A stretch of DNA of 64,000 nucleotides from Clostridium_I sp047718555 (GTDB lineage Bacteria > Bacillota > Clostridia > Clostridiales > Clostridiaceae), in the NCBI RefSeq assembly GCF_047718555.1, contig NZ_JBDNRK010000011.1, positions 1 through 64,000 of the forward strand, in the 5' to 3' direction. How positions within the stretch are numbered: position 1 is the first letter of the stretch; the number at the start of each line of letters is the position of its first letter. Of this stretch, positions 47,066 through 56,529 are shown piece by piece. The notes beneath the pieces are model-generated. The model worked only from the letters and a program-made list of their open reading frames with translations. It had not been told where the DNA came from and did not search any database. The position numbers and the translations under genes are program-made.

Positions 47066-47827
47066 TTAATTCATAAGTTCTTCTTTTATCTTTTCTAAAC
47101 CTATACTTATACTCAATTCAATCTTGCCATTGTCCTTTTCAATAATGGCACTGTCATTCTCTATGAAATTATCTTCTATAACAAATATCTCACCTTTTAA
47201 AGGTATTTGTTTCTTCCAAAGTTCCACAGCATCACTTAGTGAATTATAATGAAGACTGTTGCATTTTATAATTATAAGAGCACTATTTTTAGCTGTAGAC
47301 ACTGCATCATAGATCATGTCATCAATGCCCTGTTCTTCTTTAACTTCTCTCTTTAAAATTTGCTTAGCGATAAAAAGAGCCAATTCTTTTATATTTACTT
47401 GCTTATCCAAAAGATATTTTTCATATTGGATTTTTGCACTATTAATAAGATTAGAAGCATTGTTTTCAGCATTAGACATAATATTATCAGCTTCTGCTTT
47501 GTTTTTTTCTATAGTTTCATTGTAAGAATCATTATAGCCCTGCTGTTTTCCTTCTTCATAGCCTTTATTATGGGCTTCATTTTTCATAAACTCAGCATCA
47601 TTAATAGCTTTAACCCTTATGTCTTCTGCTTCTAATTTTGCCTTTTCTATAATAGCCTTAGCAATTTCATCAAATTTATCTATATTTTCACTACCATTAT
47701 TTTTTATTATATCTTTAATTTCTTCCAAAGACTGCTGCTTCTCTTCTATATTACTTTCTGTAATTATTTCTTTTTTCCCTTGAGCAATTACTTTAGTATT
47801 CTTAATAACACTAGACGATAATGGCAT
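47066..47827 (-). CDS. fliH: Flagellar assembly protein FliH
   Basis: FliH is a coiled-coil regulator that anchors FliI. It carries long helical, Glu/Lys-rich stretches (about residues 40-150) including an EAHNKGYEEGKQQGYNDSY segment, and a C-terminal domain like the F-ATPase delta subunit. ATG at 47827 with GGTGGAG overlaps the end of fliG by 17 bp. Confidence 0.9.
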   Translation of the reverse strand: MPLSSSVIKNTKVIAQGKKEIITESNIEEKQQSLEEIKDIIKNNGSENIDKFDEIAKAIIEKAKLEAEDIRVKAINDAEFMKNEAHNKGYEEGKQQGYNDSYNETIEKNKAEADNIMSNAENNASNLINSAKIQYEKYLLDKQVNIKELALFIAKQILKREVKEEQGIDDMIYDAVSTAKNSALIIIKCNSLHYNSLSDAVELWKKQIPLKGEIFVIEDNFIENDSAIIEKDNGKIELSISIGLEKIKEELMN

Positions 47828-48824
47828 CTTCTCCACCTCTCGCAATTACTATTTCACCGGCGTCATCCAATCTTCTTATTATGCCAACAATCTTCTGCTG
47901 TGCCTTTTCCACATCAAGAAGCCTTACTGGACCCAGGAACTCTATATCCTCCTTTAGTGCAGTAGAAGCTCTCTTAGATTGATTTCTGAAGATACAGTTT
48001 GCCACCTCTTCTGAAGAGCCTTTAAGTGCCAATGCCACATCCTTATTATCAAGCTCTCTAAGAACTCTTTGTATAGAAACATCATCCATAGTAACAATAT
48101 CCTCAAATACAAACATAGATTGCTTAATTTTTTCAGCAAGTTCTTGATCCTCTTTTTCAAGTTCTTCTGTAATGTTCTTTTCAGTAGTTCTATCCACCTG
48201 ATTAAGAATGTCAACTATTGTTTCCACTCCTCCAAGTACAGTTACATCAGATCTAACCACGGAGGACAATTTAGTATTCAACACCTTTTCAATTTCCTTT
48301 ATTACCATAGGCGATGTATTACTCATAGTTGCAATTCTATAGGCTACTTCACCCTGAAGCTCTTCTGATAAAGCTGACAGTATCTGACCTGCTTTATCAG
48401 CTTGAAGGTAACAAAGTATAAGTGCTATAGTTTGTGGATGCTCACTATTAATTACATTTAACAATTGATGAGCATCCGCTTTTCTTGCAATAGAAAAGGG
48501 TCTATACTGTTCTGTAGCCTCTACAACTTTTTCTAATATTTCTTTAGCCCTTTGACTTCCAAGAGCCTTTGAAAGTAGATCTTTTGCATATTCAATTCCA
48601 CCTTCAAGTAAATACTCTTTAGCCTTATTCATTTCTATAAACTCTGCCAGTATTCCCTGTCTTTGCTCTTTTGTAACAGAAGTCATATTTGCTATTTCAT
48701 AGGTAATCTTTTGTATTTCCCTTTCAGGTAATCTTTTTATTATTCCTGCCGATGTCTCCGGCCCCAAAGTTATAAACAGTATAGCAGCCTTTTGTATTCC
48801 AGTTAATTTTTTATCAGTAGCCAT
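47811..48824 (-). CDS. fliG: Flagellar motor switch protein FliG
   Basis: The 337-residue rotor protein shows the N-terminal FliF-binding domain (TGIQKAAILFITLGPETSAGI), the middle EHPQTIALIL segment and the C-terminal torque domain. Charged residues in the torque helix (RELDNKDVALALKG) face the stator. It lies between fliF and fliH. Confidence 0.97.
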   Translation of the reverse strand: MATDKKLTGIQKAAILFITLGPETSAGIIKRLPEREIQKITYEIANMTSVTKEQRQGILAEFIEMNKAKEYLLEGGIEYAKDLLSKALGSQRAKEILEKVVEATEQYRPFSIARKADAHQLLNVINSEHPQTIALILCYLQADKAGQILSALSEELQGEVAYRIATMSNTSPMVIKEIEKVLNTKLSSVVRSDVTVLGGVETIVDILNQVDRTTEKNITEELEKEDQELAEKIKQSMFVFEDIVTMDDVSIQRVLRELDNKDVALALKGSSEEVANCIFRNQSKRASTALKEDIEFLGPVRLLDVEKAQQKIVGIIRRLDDAGEIVIARGGEDAIIV

Positions 48825-48830
48825 ATACCA

Positions 48831-50420
48831 TCACCCCTCATTTTCTGAAATCCAAGCCTTAACGACATCAGCAACCTGATCTGGTTTCGTGCTAGCATAT
48901 TTTTTAACTTCGTTTTCTATATGTGATTTTTCATCTTCCTGTTCAAAGTCTATAGGATCATATTTAACCTGTTCCTTTGGTACTATACTGTCATCAATTA
49001 TAGCATCAAGACTTGTAGTCTCATCTTCATCTTCTTCTGCTGCTTTTCTTCTCCTTCGCACTAGCACAATTATACCTGCTGCAATTGCAGCTATTACAGC
49101 TGCAGCCCCTATGCCAATTGCAGTATATAGTCTCATTCTTTGCTGTTGCTGAGCCTGCTGATTCATCTGATTTAATGCGTTTCTTGCATTATTTTGAAGT
49201 GTAGTATCAAATCTCATTCCCTCAACACTAATACTGTCACCTCTTTGCTGATTAAAACCTACAGCCTGATTTACTATATTGTTTATAGATGCCTGTTCAT
49301 TTGCGGGTATATTAGCTTCATTCACCACTATAGAAACTGTTAACCTGTTTATATTTCCAGGTGCTACTTCTGTTTTTGTTTCCACTCTATTGGTGTCATA
49401 ATTTCTAATGGTTTCGTTATGGGTGGCATTACCATTATTATTGTTATTATTATTAACTATTTGATTAGAATTAACATTATTATTTGTAGGACTTGCCCCT
49501 GCTGCTGCAGTAGTACCACCTGGAGTCACGTCATTAGTATTATGTTCACTTATTACTGTTGGATTGCTTATAGTTGTAGAATTTTGCTGAGTGGAATCAA
49601 AATTCATATCAGCATGAACCTGTACTTTAACATTATCCCTGCCATAAATAGGTACTAATTGATTTAATACTTTTTCTTGAAGTTGTTGTTCTTCCTTTGC
49701 CTCTATATCATTTCTTTGAGCAGTAGTTGCAGACACATCTTGATTGCTGCTGTTATTTAAGTCACTACTTAGTAAGGTCATATTGTCATCTACCACCTGT
49801 ACATCATTGGGTGATAAATTCTTAACCCCTCCAGATACTAAGGATACAATTGCCTTTACTTGATTTTTAGTTAAAGTTTGTCCTGGTTTCATCTTTAAAA
49901 ATACAGAAGCCTTAGCAAGAGAGCCATCTCTAACAAAAACTGAATTATCTGGCATAACTATTTGAACTCTTGCATTGTCAATCTGTGGGAAACCTTTAAT
50001 AGTCCTCTCCAGTTCTCCTTCCAATGCCCTCTGATACTGTACATTAAACTGCTGATCTGTCATTCCAAGCTGACTGCTGTTATCAAATAGTTCAAAACCT
50101 ACACTGCCGCCTTTTATTGAAGTAGCATATTGTAATCTTAAATCATCTACTTTGTTTTCCGGTACATAAATAGTGTTTGTACTGGAATCTACTTTATATT
50201 CCACTTTATCTGATTTTAATTTAGTTATGATGGCAGCTGAATCATTGGCATCCATATTGGAAAATAACACTCCATATTTTGTTTTACTTGAAGTTATGCC
50301 AAATACCGTTATAGCTGCTATTAATCCCACAATTAAAACGCCAATTACTATCTGCTTAGTTCTGCTTAAATCTAACCATTTATTTTTAAGCTTACCAAAA
50401 GTCTCTAAAAGCTTATTCAT
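48831..50420 (-). CDS. fliF: Flagellar MS-ring protein FliF
   Basis: FliF forms the membrane ring. Two membrane helices (about residues 25-45 and 432-452) enclose the ring-building domains, with the VSKTK-like YATSIKGGSVGFELFD and RALEGELERTIKGF signatures. The C-terminus that binds FliG is acidic. An Asn-rich linker (about residues 300-335) is unusual and encoded by AAT/AAC runs. Confidence 0.96.
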   Translation of the reverse strand: MNKLLETFGKLKNKWLDLSRTKQIVIGVLIVGLIAAITVFGITSSKTKYGVLFSNMDANDSAAIITKLKSDKVEYKVDSSTNTIYVPENKVDDLRLQYATSIKGGSVGFELFDNSSQLGMTDQQFNVQYQRALEGELERTIKGFPQIDNARVQIVMPDNSVFVRDGSLAKASVFLKMKPGQTLTKNQVKAIVSLVSGGVKNLSPNDVQVVDDNMTLLSSDLNNSSNQDVSATTAQRNDIEAKEEQQLQEKVLNQLVPIYGRDNVKVQVHADMNFDSTQQNSTTISNPTVISEHNTNDVTPGGTTAAAGASPTNNNVNSNQIVNNNNNNNGNATHNETIRNYDTNRVETKTEVAPGNINRLTVSIVVNEANIPANEQASINNIVNQAVGFNQQRGDSISVEGMRFDTTLQNNARNALNQMNQQAQQQQRMRLYTAIGIGAAAVIAAIAAGIIVLVRRRRKAAEEDEDETTSLDAIIDDSIVPKEQVKYDPIDFEQEDEKSHIENEVKKYASTKPDQVADVVKAWISENEG

Positions 50421-50437
50421 CTCATGCGCTCCCTATA

Positions 50438-50758
50438 TTACACTTGCATTCTGTTTAATTCCTGATATGCCTCAACAATTTTATTTCTAACTTGCACTGC
50501 CAATTGAAGAGACATCTGTGCTTCCTGTCCTGAAAGCATAACCTGATGTACATCCACATTGTCCCCTTGTATGAATTGGTTAGTAATATTATCTGCAGCC
50601 ACCTGTTGAGCATTAACTCCATCTAGCTTATCCTTTAATATAGAAGAAAAATCTAAACCACCATTGGTGTCAGTATTCACATTATTATTTGTGTTTGTTC
50701 CTACCATACTATCTAGCTTTGCTATGCTGTTACTTGGAATAAATTGATTTATATTCAT
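50438..50758 (-). CDS. fliE: Flagellar hook-basal body complex protein FliE
   Basis: FliE joins the MS ring to the rod. The C-terminal helix has the family sequence DVHQVMLSGQEAQMSLQLAVQVRNK. Length 106 is normal. It lies between flgC and fliF. Confidence 0.95.
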   Translation of the reverse strand: MNINQFIPSNSIAKLDSMVGTNTNNNVNTDTNGGLDFSSILKDKLDGVNAQQVAADNITNQFIQGDNVDVHQVMLSGQEAQMSLQLAVQVRNKIVEAYQELNRMQV

Positions 50759-50769
50759 AATTATCGCCT

Positions 50770-51204
50770 CTACCTTCCTATTCCTAATGCTGCTGAAAAC
50801 ATACTCTTTTCTGCTCCTATAGCGCTTACATTAGCTTCATAGGCCCTTGTGGAGGATATTAAATCTGCCATCTCATTTAATATATCTACATTGGGCATTG
50901 AAACATAGCCATTGGCATCTGCATCTGGATCACCTGGATCATAAACCCGTTTAAGGGGGGAATTATCATTCACAATTCCAACAGCCTTAACGCCCTTTAA
51001 CTGATTTTCATACTGGCCAGTACCTAGATTCAGTTCTTTATCCAGATTTTCCTGGAATACAGCTATCTTTCTTCTATAAGGCTGCCCTGTTTGTTCACTT
51101 CTTGTAGTATTCACATTAGCTATATTGGATGAAATTGTATCCATTCTCAGTCGTTCAGCAGAAAGACCACTAGAACTAATATTCAAAGCATTGAAAGCTC
51201 CCAT
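50770..51204 (-). CDS. flgC: Flagellar proximal rod protein FlgC
   Basis: The 144-residue protein has the axial N-terminus (SSNIANVNTTRSEQTGQPYRRK) and C-terminus (PNVDILNEMADLISSTRAYEANVSA). GGAGGT lies before the ATG, three bases after flgB. Confidence 0.96.
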   Translation of the reverse strand: MGAFNALNISSSGLSAERLRMDTISSNIANVNTTRSEQTGQPYRRKIAVFQENLDKELNLGTGQYENQLKGVKAVGIVNDNSPLKRVYDPGDPDADANGYVSMPNVDILNEMADLISSTRAYEANVSAIGAEKSMFSAALGIGR

Positions 51205-51207
51205 TTA

Positions 51208-51612
51208 TTAATTACCTCCAGTTATTACATATTTTTTAGCGGAAATCATGCCATTGGCCTTATTTATTAATGCTTCATACATTAATGTATTTTGCGCTTG
51301 ATTAGCCATTTCAGCATCAATATCTACATTATTTCCATCATTTTTCATACTGGCTGTAGTATCCTGTTTCACGCTGATTTCTCCAAAACCGCTTCCATCA
51401 CTCATGTGCAAAGGATTATCCTTTTTCATAGTTATATTATCCATACTATTCTTAAGAGTATCCTCAAAGGATACATAATATCCTTTATAACCTGCAGTAT
51501 TGACATTCGCTACGTTATTAGTTATAACCTGTCCTCTCGTACTTGCTGCATCCAAGGATTTTTTAACTAAATCATAGGTAAATTGGCTTTGAGAAATGTT
51601 ACCAATCGACAC
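51208..51612 (-). CDS. flgB: Flagellar proximal rod protein FlgB
   Basis: The first gene of the flagellar operon. It shows the axial motif NNVANVNTAGYKGY and the C-terminal NNVDIDAEMANQAQNTLMYEALINK. The start is GTG with GGAGATG upstream. Confidence 0.95.
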   Translation of the reverse strand: MSIGNISQSQFTYDLVKKSLDAASTRGQVITNNVANVNTAGYKGYYVSFEDTLKNSMDNITMKKDNPLHMSDGSGFGEISVKQDTTASMKNDGNNVDIDAEMANQAQNTLMYEALINKANGMISAKKYVITGGN

Positions 51613-51943
51613 AATATCATCTCCAATCTTGACATTAAATTATTTATTATTATTAAATTCTTCAATATATGCTACTTTTAATTATATGATAAATTATATT
51701 ACATAATAATACAATATTTGTTATTAATAAATTTTTTCTAATATTCACATAAATTTTAAACTTAAAAAATAATGTTATTAAAATTTAAATTTAAATCATA
51801 AAACTATTATAGTAAACTTTTATTAAATATTCTATAAAATTATTTAAATTTATATATATATTAATAAAATTTTACAAATGTTTTACCACATTAAGGCACT
51901 TTTATAGCTTTTATGTAATTTTTATGTAATTTTTGTCATTTAG

Positions 51944-51982
51944 TAGAACTTCTTTGTACTGTCACCCATAAATAAAGTTCTA
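51944..51982. promoter_or_regulatory. Inverted repeat upstream of the flagellar operon
   Basis: TAGAACTT (51944-51951) is repeated in inverse as AAGTTCTA (51975-51982). It lies in the 532-bp gap between flgB and flagellin, which is very AT-rich. A minus-strand TATAAT (plus 51806-51811) is a possible operon promoter but has no good -35. Two TTTTATGTAA direct repeats lie just before the inverted repeat. The symmetrical site could be an operator; this is a guess. Confidence 0.35.
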
Positions 51983-52060
51983 TATATAAGATAAGCTTTT
52001 TGCTGCAAATTTAAATATTCACTTTATAAAATATTTAAATTAAAAATACAATAATATAAA

Positions 52061-52102
52061 AAAGCTGATGTTTTTAGCTCCTAAACTAAAAATATCAGCT
52101 TT
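52061..52102 (-). terminator. Flagellin terminator
   Basis: AAAGCTGAT and ATCAGCTTT, with further A/T pairing inside, form a strong stem. On the minus strand it is followed by TTTTTTATATT. It lies about 40 bases after the flagellin stop codon. Confidence 0.85.
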
Positions 52103-52144
52103 AAACTTCTATATGATTGATTAAAATCAATAAAATACTACATC

Positions 52145-53017
52145 TTATCTAACTCGACTTAATATATTTAATATGTCCTGAGGAAATTTGTTTGTCTGTA
52201 CCATCATCGCTATGCCTGCATCTACCAATATACCTGATTTAGAGTATTCCATTATTTCAGTAGCTATATCTGCATCACTTATACTGCTGTCTGCATCTTG
52301 AATCTTATCAGATATTTCATTAGTGTTATTAAAACTATCATTGAATCTATTCTCTATTCCACCATAAACACTTCTAGCATGTACTACATTCTCTATAGCT
52401 GAATCCACTAAACTAAGATTTGCATCTACAGAATTTTTAGATACATCTACAGTATCTAAAGTATTCCCTGTGGAATCCTGCATACCTGTTGTAACATTAA
52501 ATCTTGGTATAACAACACTATCTCCCGGATTTGCACCTACTGCTGCAGTTATTGTGGAGGCTGGATTTTTATTGTCATAAGGCACTCCACTTGTTGGTGA
52601 ACTGGCATTCAATAGTTTAACACCATTGAATTCAGTATTGTTTGCTGTATTATTAATATCCTGTTTTATCTGATCAATTTCCAGCTGAATATTTTTCTTA
52701 TCTTCATCTGTGATCCCCGCTGCCCCAGAAGATACAACAAGTTGCCTCATTCTTTGAAGATCATCACTTATATTGTTCATACCACCTTCTGCTGCCTGCA
52801 ACATACTTATTCCATCCTGTGAATTTTTTGCCCCAGCTTGAAGTCCACGTATTTGCATATTCATTTTTTCACTTTTAGCCATAGCATTGGGGTCATCCTG
52901 TGCACTATTTATTTTCTTCCCTGAACTTAATCTATTTAAAGCTCCGCTTTGATTATTAAGGTTTTTTGTATATGCATAATATATATTTAATGATGCTAAG
53001 TTATGACTTAATCTCAT
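52145..53017 (-). CDS. fliC: Flagellin
   Basis: The filament protein has the conserved N-terminal helix (SHNLASLNIYYAYTKNLNNQ, then LSSGKKINSAQDDP) and the C-terminal helix (SKSGILVDAGIAMMVQTNKFPQDILN). The middle (about residues 140-200) is short, giving 290 residues. It is transcribed alone from a sigma-D promoter and ends in its own terminator. Confidence 0.95.
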   Translation of the reverse strand: MRLSHNLASLNIYYAYTKNLNNQSGALNRLSSGKKINSAQDDPNAMAKSEKMNMQIRGLQAGAKNSQDGISMLQAAEGGMNNISDDLQRMRQLVVSSGAAGITDEDKKNIQLEIDQIKQDINNTANNTEFNGVKLLNASSPTSGVPYDNKNPASTITAAVGANPGDSVVIPRFNVTTGMQDSTGNTLDTVDVSKNSVDANLSLVDSAIENVVHARSVYGGIENRFNDSFNNTNEISDKIQDADSSISDADIATEIMEYSKSGILVDAGIAMMVQTNKFPQDILNILSRVR

Positions 53018-53056
53018 TTTATCAACTCCACTTAAAATGTTTTTTACTTTCTATAA

Positions 53057-53083
53057 TTATCGAAGAATTTAAATGAAGCTTTA
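53057..53083 (-). promoter_or_regulatory. Sigma-D promoter of flagellin
   Basis: On the minus strand TAAA (plus 53080-53083) and TTCGATAA (plus 53057-53064) are separated by exactly 15 bases, matching the sigma-28 pattern TAAA-N15-GCCGATAA except for two bases. It lies 40 bases upstream of the flagellin ATG. Confidence 0.88.
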
Positions 53084-53147
53084 TACCACTAGAGTAAAAT
53101 TTTTAATTTTCCAAATTAACGCCATATAATTCCAAGTCACAGTTACC

Positions 53148-54341
53148 CTAGTGCAAGATTTTTGCCAACGGAGTGAGCTTGCTACTCTCTTCACCTTCCA
53201 TTTCTAACTTAAATCCATTTATCTCTACATCTTCACTTAATTCAATTACAAGGCATCTAGTACCATTTTTATTAACAACTTGTTTAACTGAACTTAAATC
53301 TCTTGGATTAATAATTATACTAGTATCTTCATTTTCAATTTTTATGGATTTACTTTTAAAATCTGGAATTATATTTTTTACCTTAAACTCGTAATCTCCT
53401 CCACAGATTTCTTCAAAAGAACTTTCTAAAACTTCAGTATTCTCTATTCCACTATCTTCTAAAACCCTCTTAATTTCTTTCATATTCATAGTAGGTTCCT
53501 CTTCGTCCATACTATCTTCTAATTTTTCATTTATTTTTTCATAAATTTCCTGCATAGCATCAGCTTTTATTTTATCACCAATTACATCATTCAATATAGC
53601 ATTAAATCTCTCTTTTTCTTCTACAGCAGTCTGTTTTATACTACAATTTAAAACCTCTTCAACAAATTTCAAATTCAATTGTTTTGATTTTGAAGAATAA
53701 TATACAACTTTATTTACATCCATATTTCCATCACTAAAACTAGGAAACATAAATCCATCTAAAGGTGAATTTAAATTTATTGTAGTATCTAAGGCAGAAT
53801 TAGGTTTAAAGGCCCTTTCTTCATAGTCAAATTTCAAAACTCTTTTAGGAATATCTACTTTGTTTATACTACATAAAATGAACTGGATAGCTTGTACAGA
53901 ATCTTCTATTGATTCATCTATTTCTTCTCTTCTTTTCTTGCTTCCTTTGTAGTACTCAGCTTTTACAAAATTTATTACTATATCTGTGTCATATGTATAG
54001 TTTTGAGATATTTTTTCTACTATTTTATCAGCATATTCTGCTACCCTTTCTTCTGAACTCAATGCCTTATATAATACATTTTGTGTACTTTCTACTAAGT
54101 TTTCACTGTTAAAATCCAATTCAAATATTTTTGTATCTATGGTTCCAGTAAGAATCTTTTTAAAATTATTTAAATAAAGTTCCTTTTTCTCAATTTCTAA
54201 CATATCAAAATAACTAAGTTCTTTTTTTATAATTTCATTATTGTCTTTTTTTAAATATATACTATATACTTCTTTTATAGACATCATATAGCTGTTTAAT
54301 TTAAATTCTTTTCTTAAGTCAGCCAAATCTTTTTTATTCAT
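53148..54341 (-). CDS. DUF4317-like protein
   Basis: A soluble, acidic protein of about 397 residues, starting NKKDLADLRKEFKLNSYMM and with LSYFDMLEIEKKELYLNNFKKILTGTIDTK. These fit the clostridial DUF4317 family of unknown function. The ATG at 54341 has GAGGTAA at good spacing; the in-frame ATG two codons upstream is too close to it. No membrane segment. Nothing in the flanks indicates its role. Confidence 0.7.
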   Translation of the reverse strand: MNKKDLADLRKEFKLNSYMMSIKEVYSIYLKKDNNEIIKKELSYFDMLEIEKKELYLNNFKKILTGTIDTKIFELDFNSENLVESTQNVLYKALSSEERVAEYADKIVEKISQNYTYDTDIVINFVKAEYYKGSKKRREEIDESIEDSVQAIQFILCSINKVDIPKRVLKFDYEERAFKPNSALDTTINLNSPLDGFMFPSFSDGNMDVNKVVYYSSKSKQLNLKFVEEVLNCSIKQTAVEEKERFNAILNDVIGDKIKADAMQEIYEKINEKLEDSMDEEEPTMNMKEIKRVLEDSGIENTEVLESSFEEICGGDYEFKVKNIIPDFKSKSIKIENEDTSIIINPRDLSSVKQVVNKNGTRCLVIELSEDVEINGFKLEMEGEESSKLTPLAKILH

Positions 54342-54501
54342 AATCATTACCTCAGCTTTCTCTTTAGGATAATTACATCCTAATAATATAAATTTAAGAC
54401 TCCAATTTATAATTTTATGCCAATAAATATTATTCTACTCAAAAGCTATAAATCCTCTAAAAATTCTATTTGCCTAATACAATGTCCGAATTATAATGCT
54501 A

Positions 54502-54548
54502 ATGACCCTGAGATGATTGTTAAACTAAATTTTCATCCCAAGGGTCAT
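54502..54548 (-). terminator. Hairpin after the nuclease fragment
   Basis: ATGACCCT (54502-54509) pairs with AGGGTCAT (54541-54548), with an inner GATGA/TCATC pair. It lies immediately downstream of the stop codon at 54552 on the minus strand, so it probably ends that transcript. The rest of the gap to 54341 has no features. Confidence 0.6.
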
Positions 54549-54551
54549 ACT

Positions 54552-54827
54552 TTAAGAGTAAACTTCCACAATTTTCTTTTCCTTTTCATTAATTTTAACC
54601 GTTACTTCTTCTACCTTTCCTGCCACTCCTTTAACTTTTCTAAAATCAAATATTAAAAGATAGCCTTGTTCTAACCCATACTGCTCTAAATATTTGCCTA
54701 GTTGTACAAGTCCTTTTTCATGATACTTATCTCCACGCCATATTTTCAGCTCCAATATATACATCTTTTTATTATAAGTTATAGCTATATCAAACCTTTT
54801 CTCTTCTCCACCTTTTCTCTTCTCCAC
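54552..54827 (-). pseudogene. C-terminal PD-(D/E)XK nuclease part, cut off by frameshift
   Basis: The fragment reads GGEEKRFDIAITYNKKMYILELKIWRG, with the Asp and ExK pattern of the PD-(D/E)XK fold (the C-terminal domain usually fused to this AAA type). It is in a different frame from the AAA gene because of an extra 16-bp unit at 54795-54826. Removing one unit restores a continuous reading frame. A GTG inside the repeat could start it separately, so some expression is possible. Confidence 0.8.
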
Positions 54828-56151
54828 CTTTTACTTCCTTAAAGGCAAAACCTGTGCCATTTATTATAGGACTTAAAAAAGCAAGAAATAATAATCTTCC
54901 ATCTTCTTCTAAAAAGCCTTCTCTTCTCTCTGAATACTCATGTTTCATGAAATACTGAAACTTTAATAATACTTTAGCTATATCCAGGCTTCCATCTTTT
55001 TTTATAAATTCTGATCTTTCATTGTAAAAACCTAAATTCGTAGAAGTCTCTATTATAGAACTCATATAATCGTATATTTTTTGTTCGTAAATTCTATTAT
55101 GAAGCTTTAATTTTCCCTGCTCATCCTTAAATATTCCATATATTACACCCAAGTTTATAGTAGAATTATCTTTATTATAAGTAATTTCACTACCATCTAC
55201 CGTTATCTTCTTTATCAATTCTTTTAAAGCAATATTATTTTCTAGATTTTTGATCAAACTATCAAAATTAGTATTGCTATCTTTTAAAAATTCTTTAACA
55301 GCTCTGTCCATATATTCCTTATCCCACTTTAGTTGTTTTATATCCATAATTTTTTCATCTATTATTTTACAAAGCTTACTCACAAGAAAAGGATATCCTG
55401 AAGTGTAAAAATAAAGTCTATCTGAAAAATACTCTTTATCTAATTTTACTCCTTTATTTTTTATGTAATCTTCCAACATAGTACCTATTTCTTCCTTTGA
55501 AAAACTCATATCCACATCAAAATCTGAAGCTATATTCCAAGGACTGTTGTATTTGTGCTCTTCATCTGATCTTATCTTTAGTTTTAAACTCTTTACATCA
55601 TGTACACCTGCTAATATTACACTATGAAAAGTCTTATCTTTCCCCGAATTTCTAAGTAAATATTTGTTTCTCAACATACCTAAAAAGCTCAAAAACATCT
55701 GATTGTTACTGCTTTTATCTACTTCATCTATCATAATTACTACTTTTTTATTAACTTTTATAATGAACTTTGTTATAGCTCTTGATAAATCATTAAATGT
55801 CTGAATTTTATTCTTTTGTTCTTCCAAAAAGTCAGCCAAATCTTCATAATGTAAAAATAAGCTATCAGCCACTATTTGTAAAAATACTTTTACAAAGCGC
55901 TGCTCTTCTTGAAAAATCAAATCTCCTACACCTTCAAAGCTTATTGATATAGTTAAGTACTCAATATTTTTATCAAGGTTTTTTTCAAGCATATATAAAG
56001 TGGTTGTTTTTCCGTACTGCCTTGGTCTGTTTATTATAAAATACTCTTCATTTTCTATGAACTCCATTATATCATTTAATTTTTCTGATATATCTACCAT
56101 ATAATGCTTCTCTGGTATACATGTCCCCGTAACATTAAATTTCTTTTCCAT
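54790..56151 (-). CDS. AAA-ATPase-like protein, truncated by frameshift
   Basis: This is a 453-residue member of the AAA-ATPase-like plus nuclease family common in anaerobes (function unknown). The P-loop RPRQYGKTTTLYML and a Walker-B VVIMIDEVDKSS are intact. The last residues (about 446-453) are frameshifted by the 16-bp duplication and end at TGA, so the nuclease domain is lost from this chain. ATG follows GTGAGAGA. Confidence 0.85.
   Translation of the reverse strand: MEKKFNVTGTCIPEKHYMVDISEKLNDIMEFIENEEYFIINRPRQYGKTTTLYMLEKNLDKNIEYLTISISFEGVGDLIFQEEQRFVKVFLQIVADSLFLHYEDLADFLEEQKNKIQTFNDLSRAITKFIIKVNKKVVIMIDEVDKSSNNQMFLSFLGMLRNKYLLRNSGKDKTFHSVILAGVHDVKSLKLKIRSDEEHKYNSPWNIASDFDVDMSFSKEEIGTMLEDYIKNKGVKLDKEYFSDRLYFYTSGYPFLVSKLCKIIDEKIMDIKQLKWDKEYMDRAVKEFLKDSNTNFDSLIKNLENNIALKELIKKITVDGSEITYNKDNSTINLGVIYGIFKDEQGKLKLHNRIYEQKIYDYMSSIIETSTNLGFYNERSEFIKKDGSLDIAKVLLKFQYFMKHEYSERREGFLEEDGRLLFLAFLSPIINGTGFAFKEVKGGEEKRWRREKV
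54795..54826. repeat. 16-bp tandem duplication that splits the gene
   Basis: The unit CCTTTTCTCTTCTCCA occurs twice in perfect tandem (54795-54810 and 54811-54826) and is followed by a partial third start (CCTTTT). Sixteen is not a multiple of three, so each copy shifts the frame. One copy leaves an open frame; four would as well. Confidence 0.95.
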
Positions 56152-56315
56152 TATTCTCTCACCCCACTTCTTGTATATATTTTACCACATTACATAACTC
56201 TTTAAACACAAAAAAACTGCAAAATATAAAGTCTACAGTTTCCTCATTTTCATCCATTACATCAGCTCATTCACATTTACTATTTTTTTCAAGTAACAGT
56301 TATCGTTACAAATAA

Positions 56316-56477
56316 GGCATTGAAAAAGGCAAAGAAGAAACTACCGTGAATCTTTTGAAGCTTGTAATCGATACAGAAATTATAGCTAAAAGCACAGGTT
56401 TAAGTTTAGAAAAAATACTTGAACTTAAGAAAAAATATGAAAACCAGAAGTTTAAGGATAATAAAAATAGAGACTAA
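56316..56477 (+). pseudogene. C-terminal remnant of an Rpn-type nuclease/transposase
   Basis: The plus frame reads GIEKGKEETTVNLLKLVIDTE and continues IIAKSTGLSLEKILELKKKYENQ to a TAA. This is the typical tail of Rpn (recombination-promoting nuclease, PD-(D/E)XK) family proteins. The nuclease domain is absent; a stop codon lies right before the fragment. Confidence 0.7.
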
Positions 56478-56507
56478 CATTGAAATATCAATTCTTTGTT
56501 AGTCTCT
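56469..56507. terminator. Hairpin after the Rpn remnant
   Basis: AGAGACTAAC pairs perfectly with GTTAGTCTCT, followed by TTTG on the plus strand. It probably served as the original terminator of the Rpn-type gene and may now end the convergent RAYT transcript too. Confidence 0.75.
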
Positions 56508-56529
56508 TTGAATATTAGCCTAATAACAT

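Noticed and set aside
51613..52060. Possible small genes or RNA in the AT-rich gap before flgB
   Set aside because: No ORF with a ribosome-binding site was found, and apart from an 8-bp inverted repeat no convincing structure.
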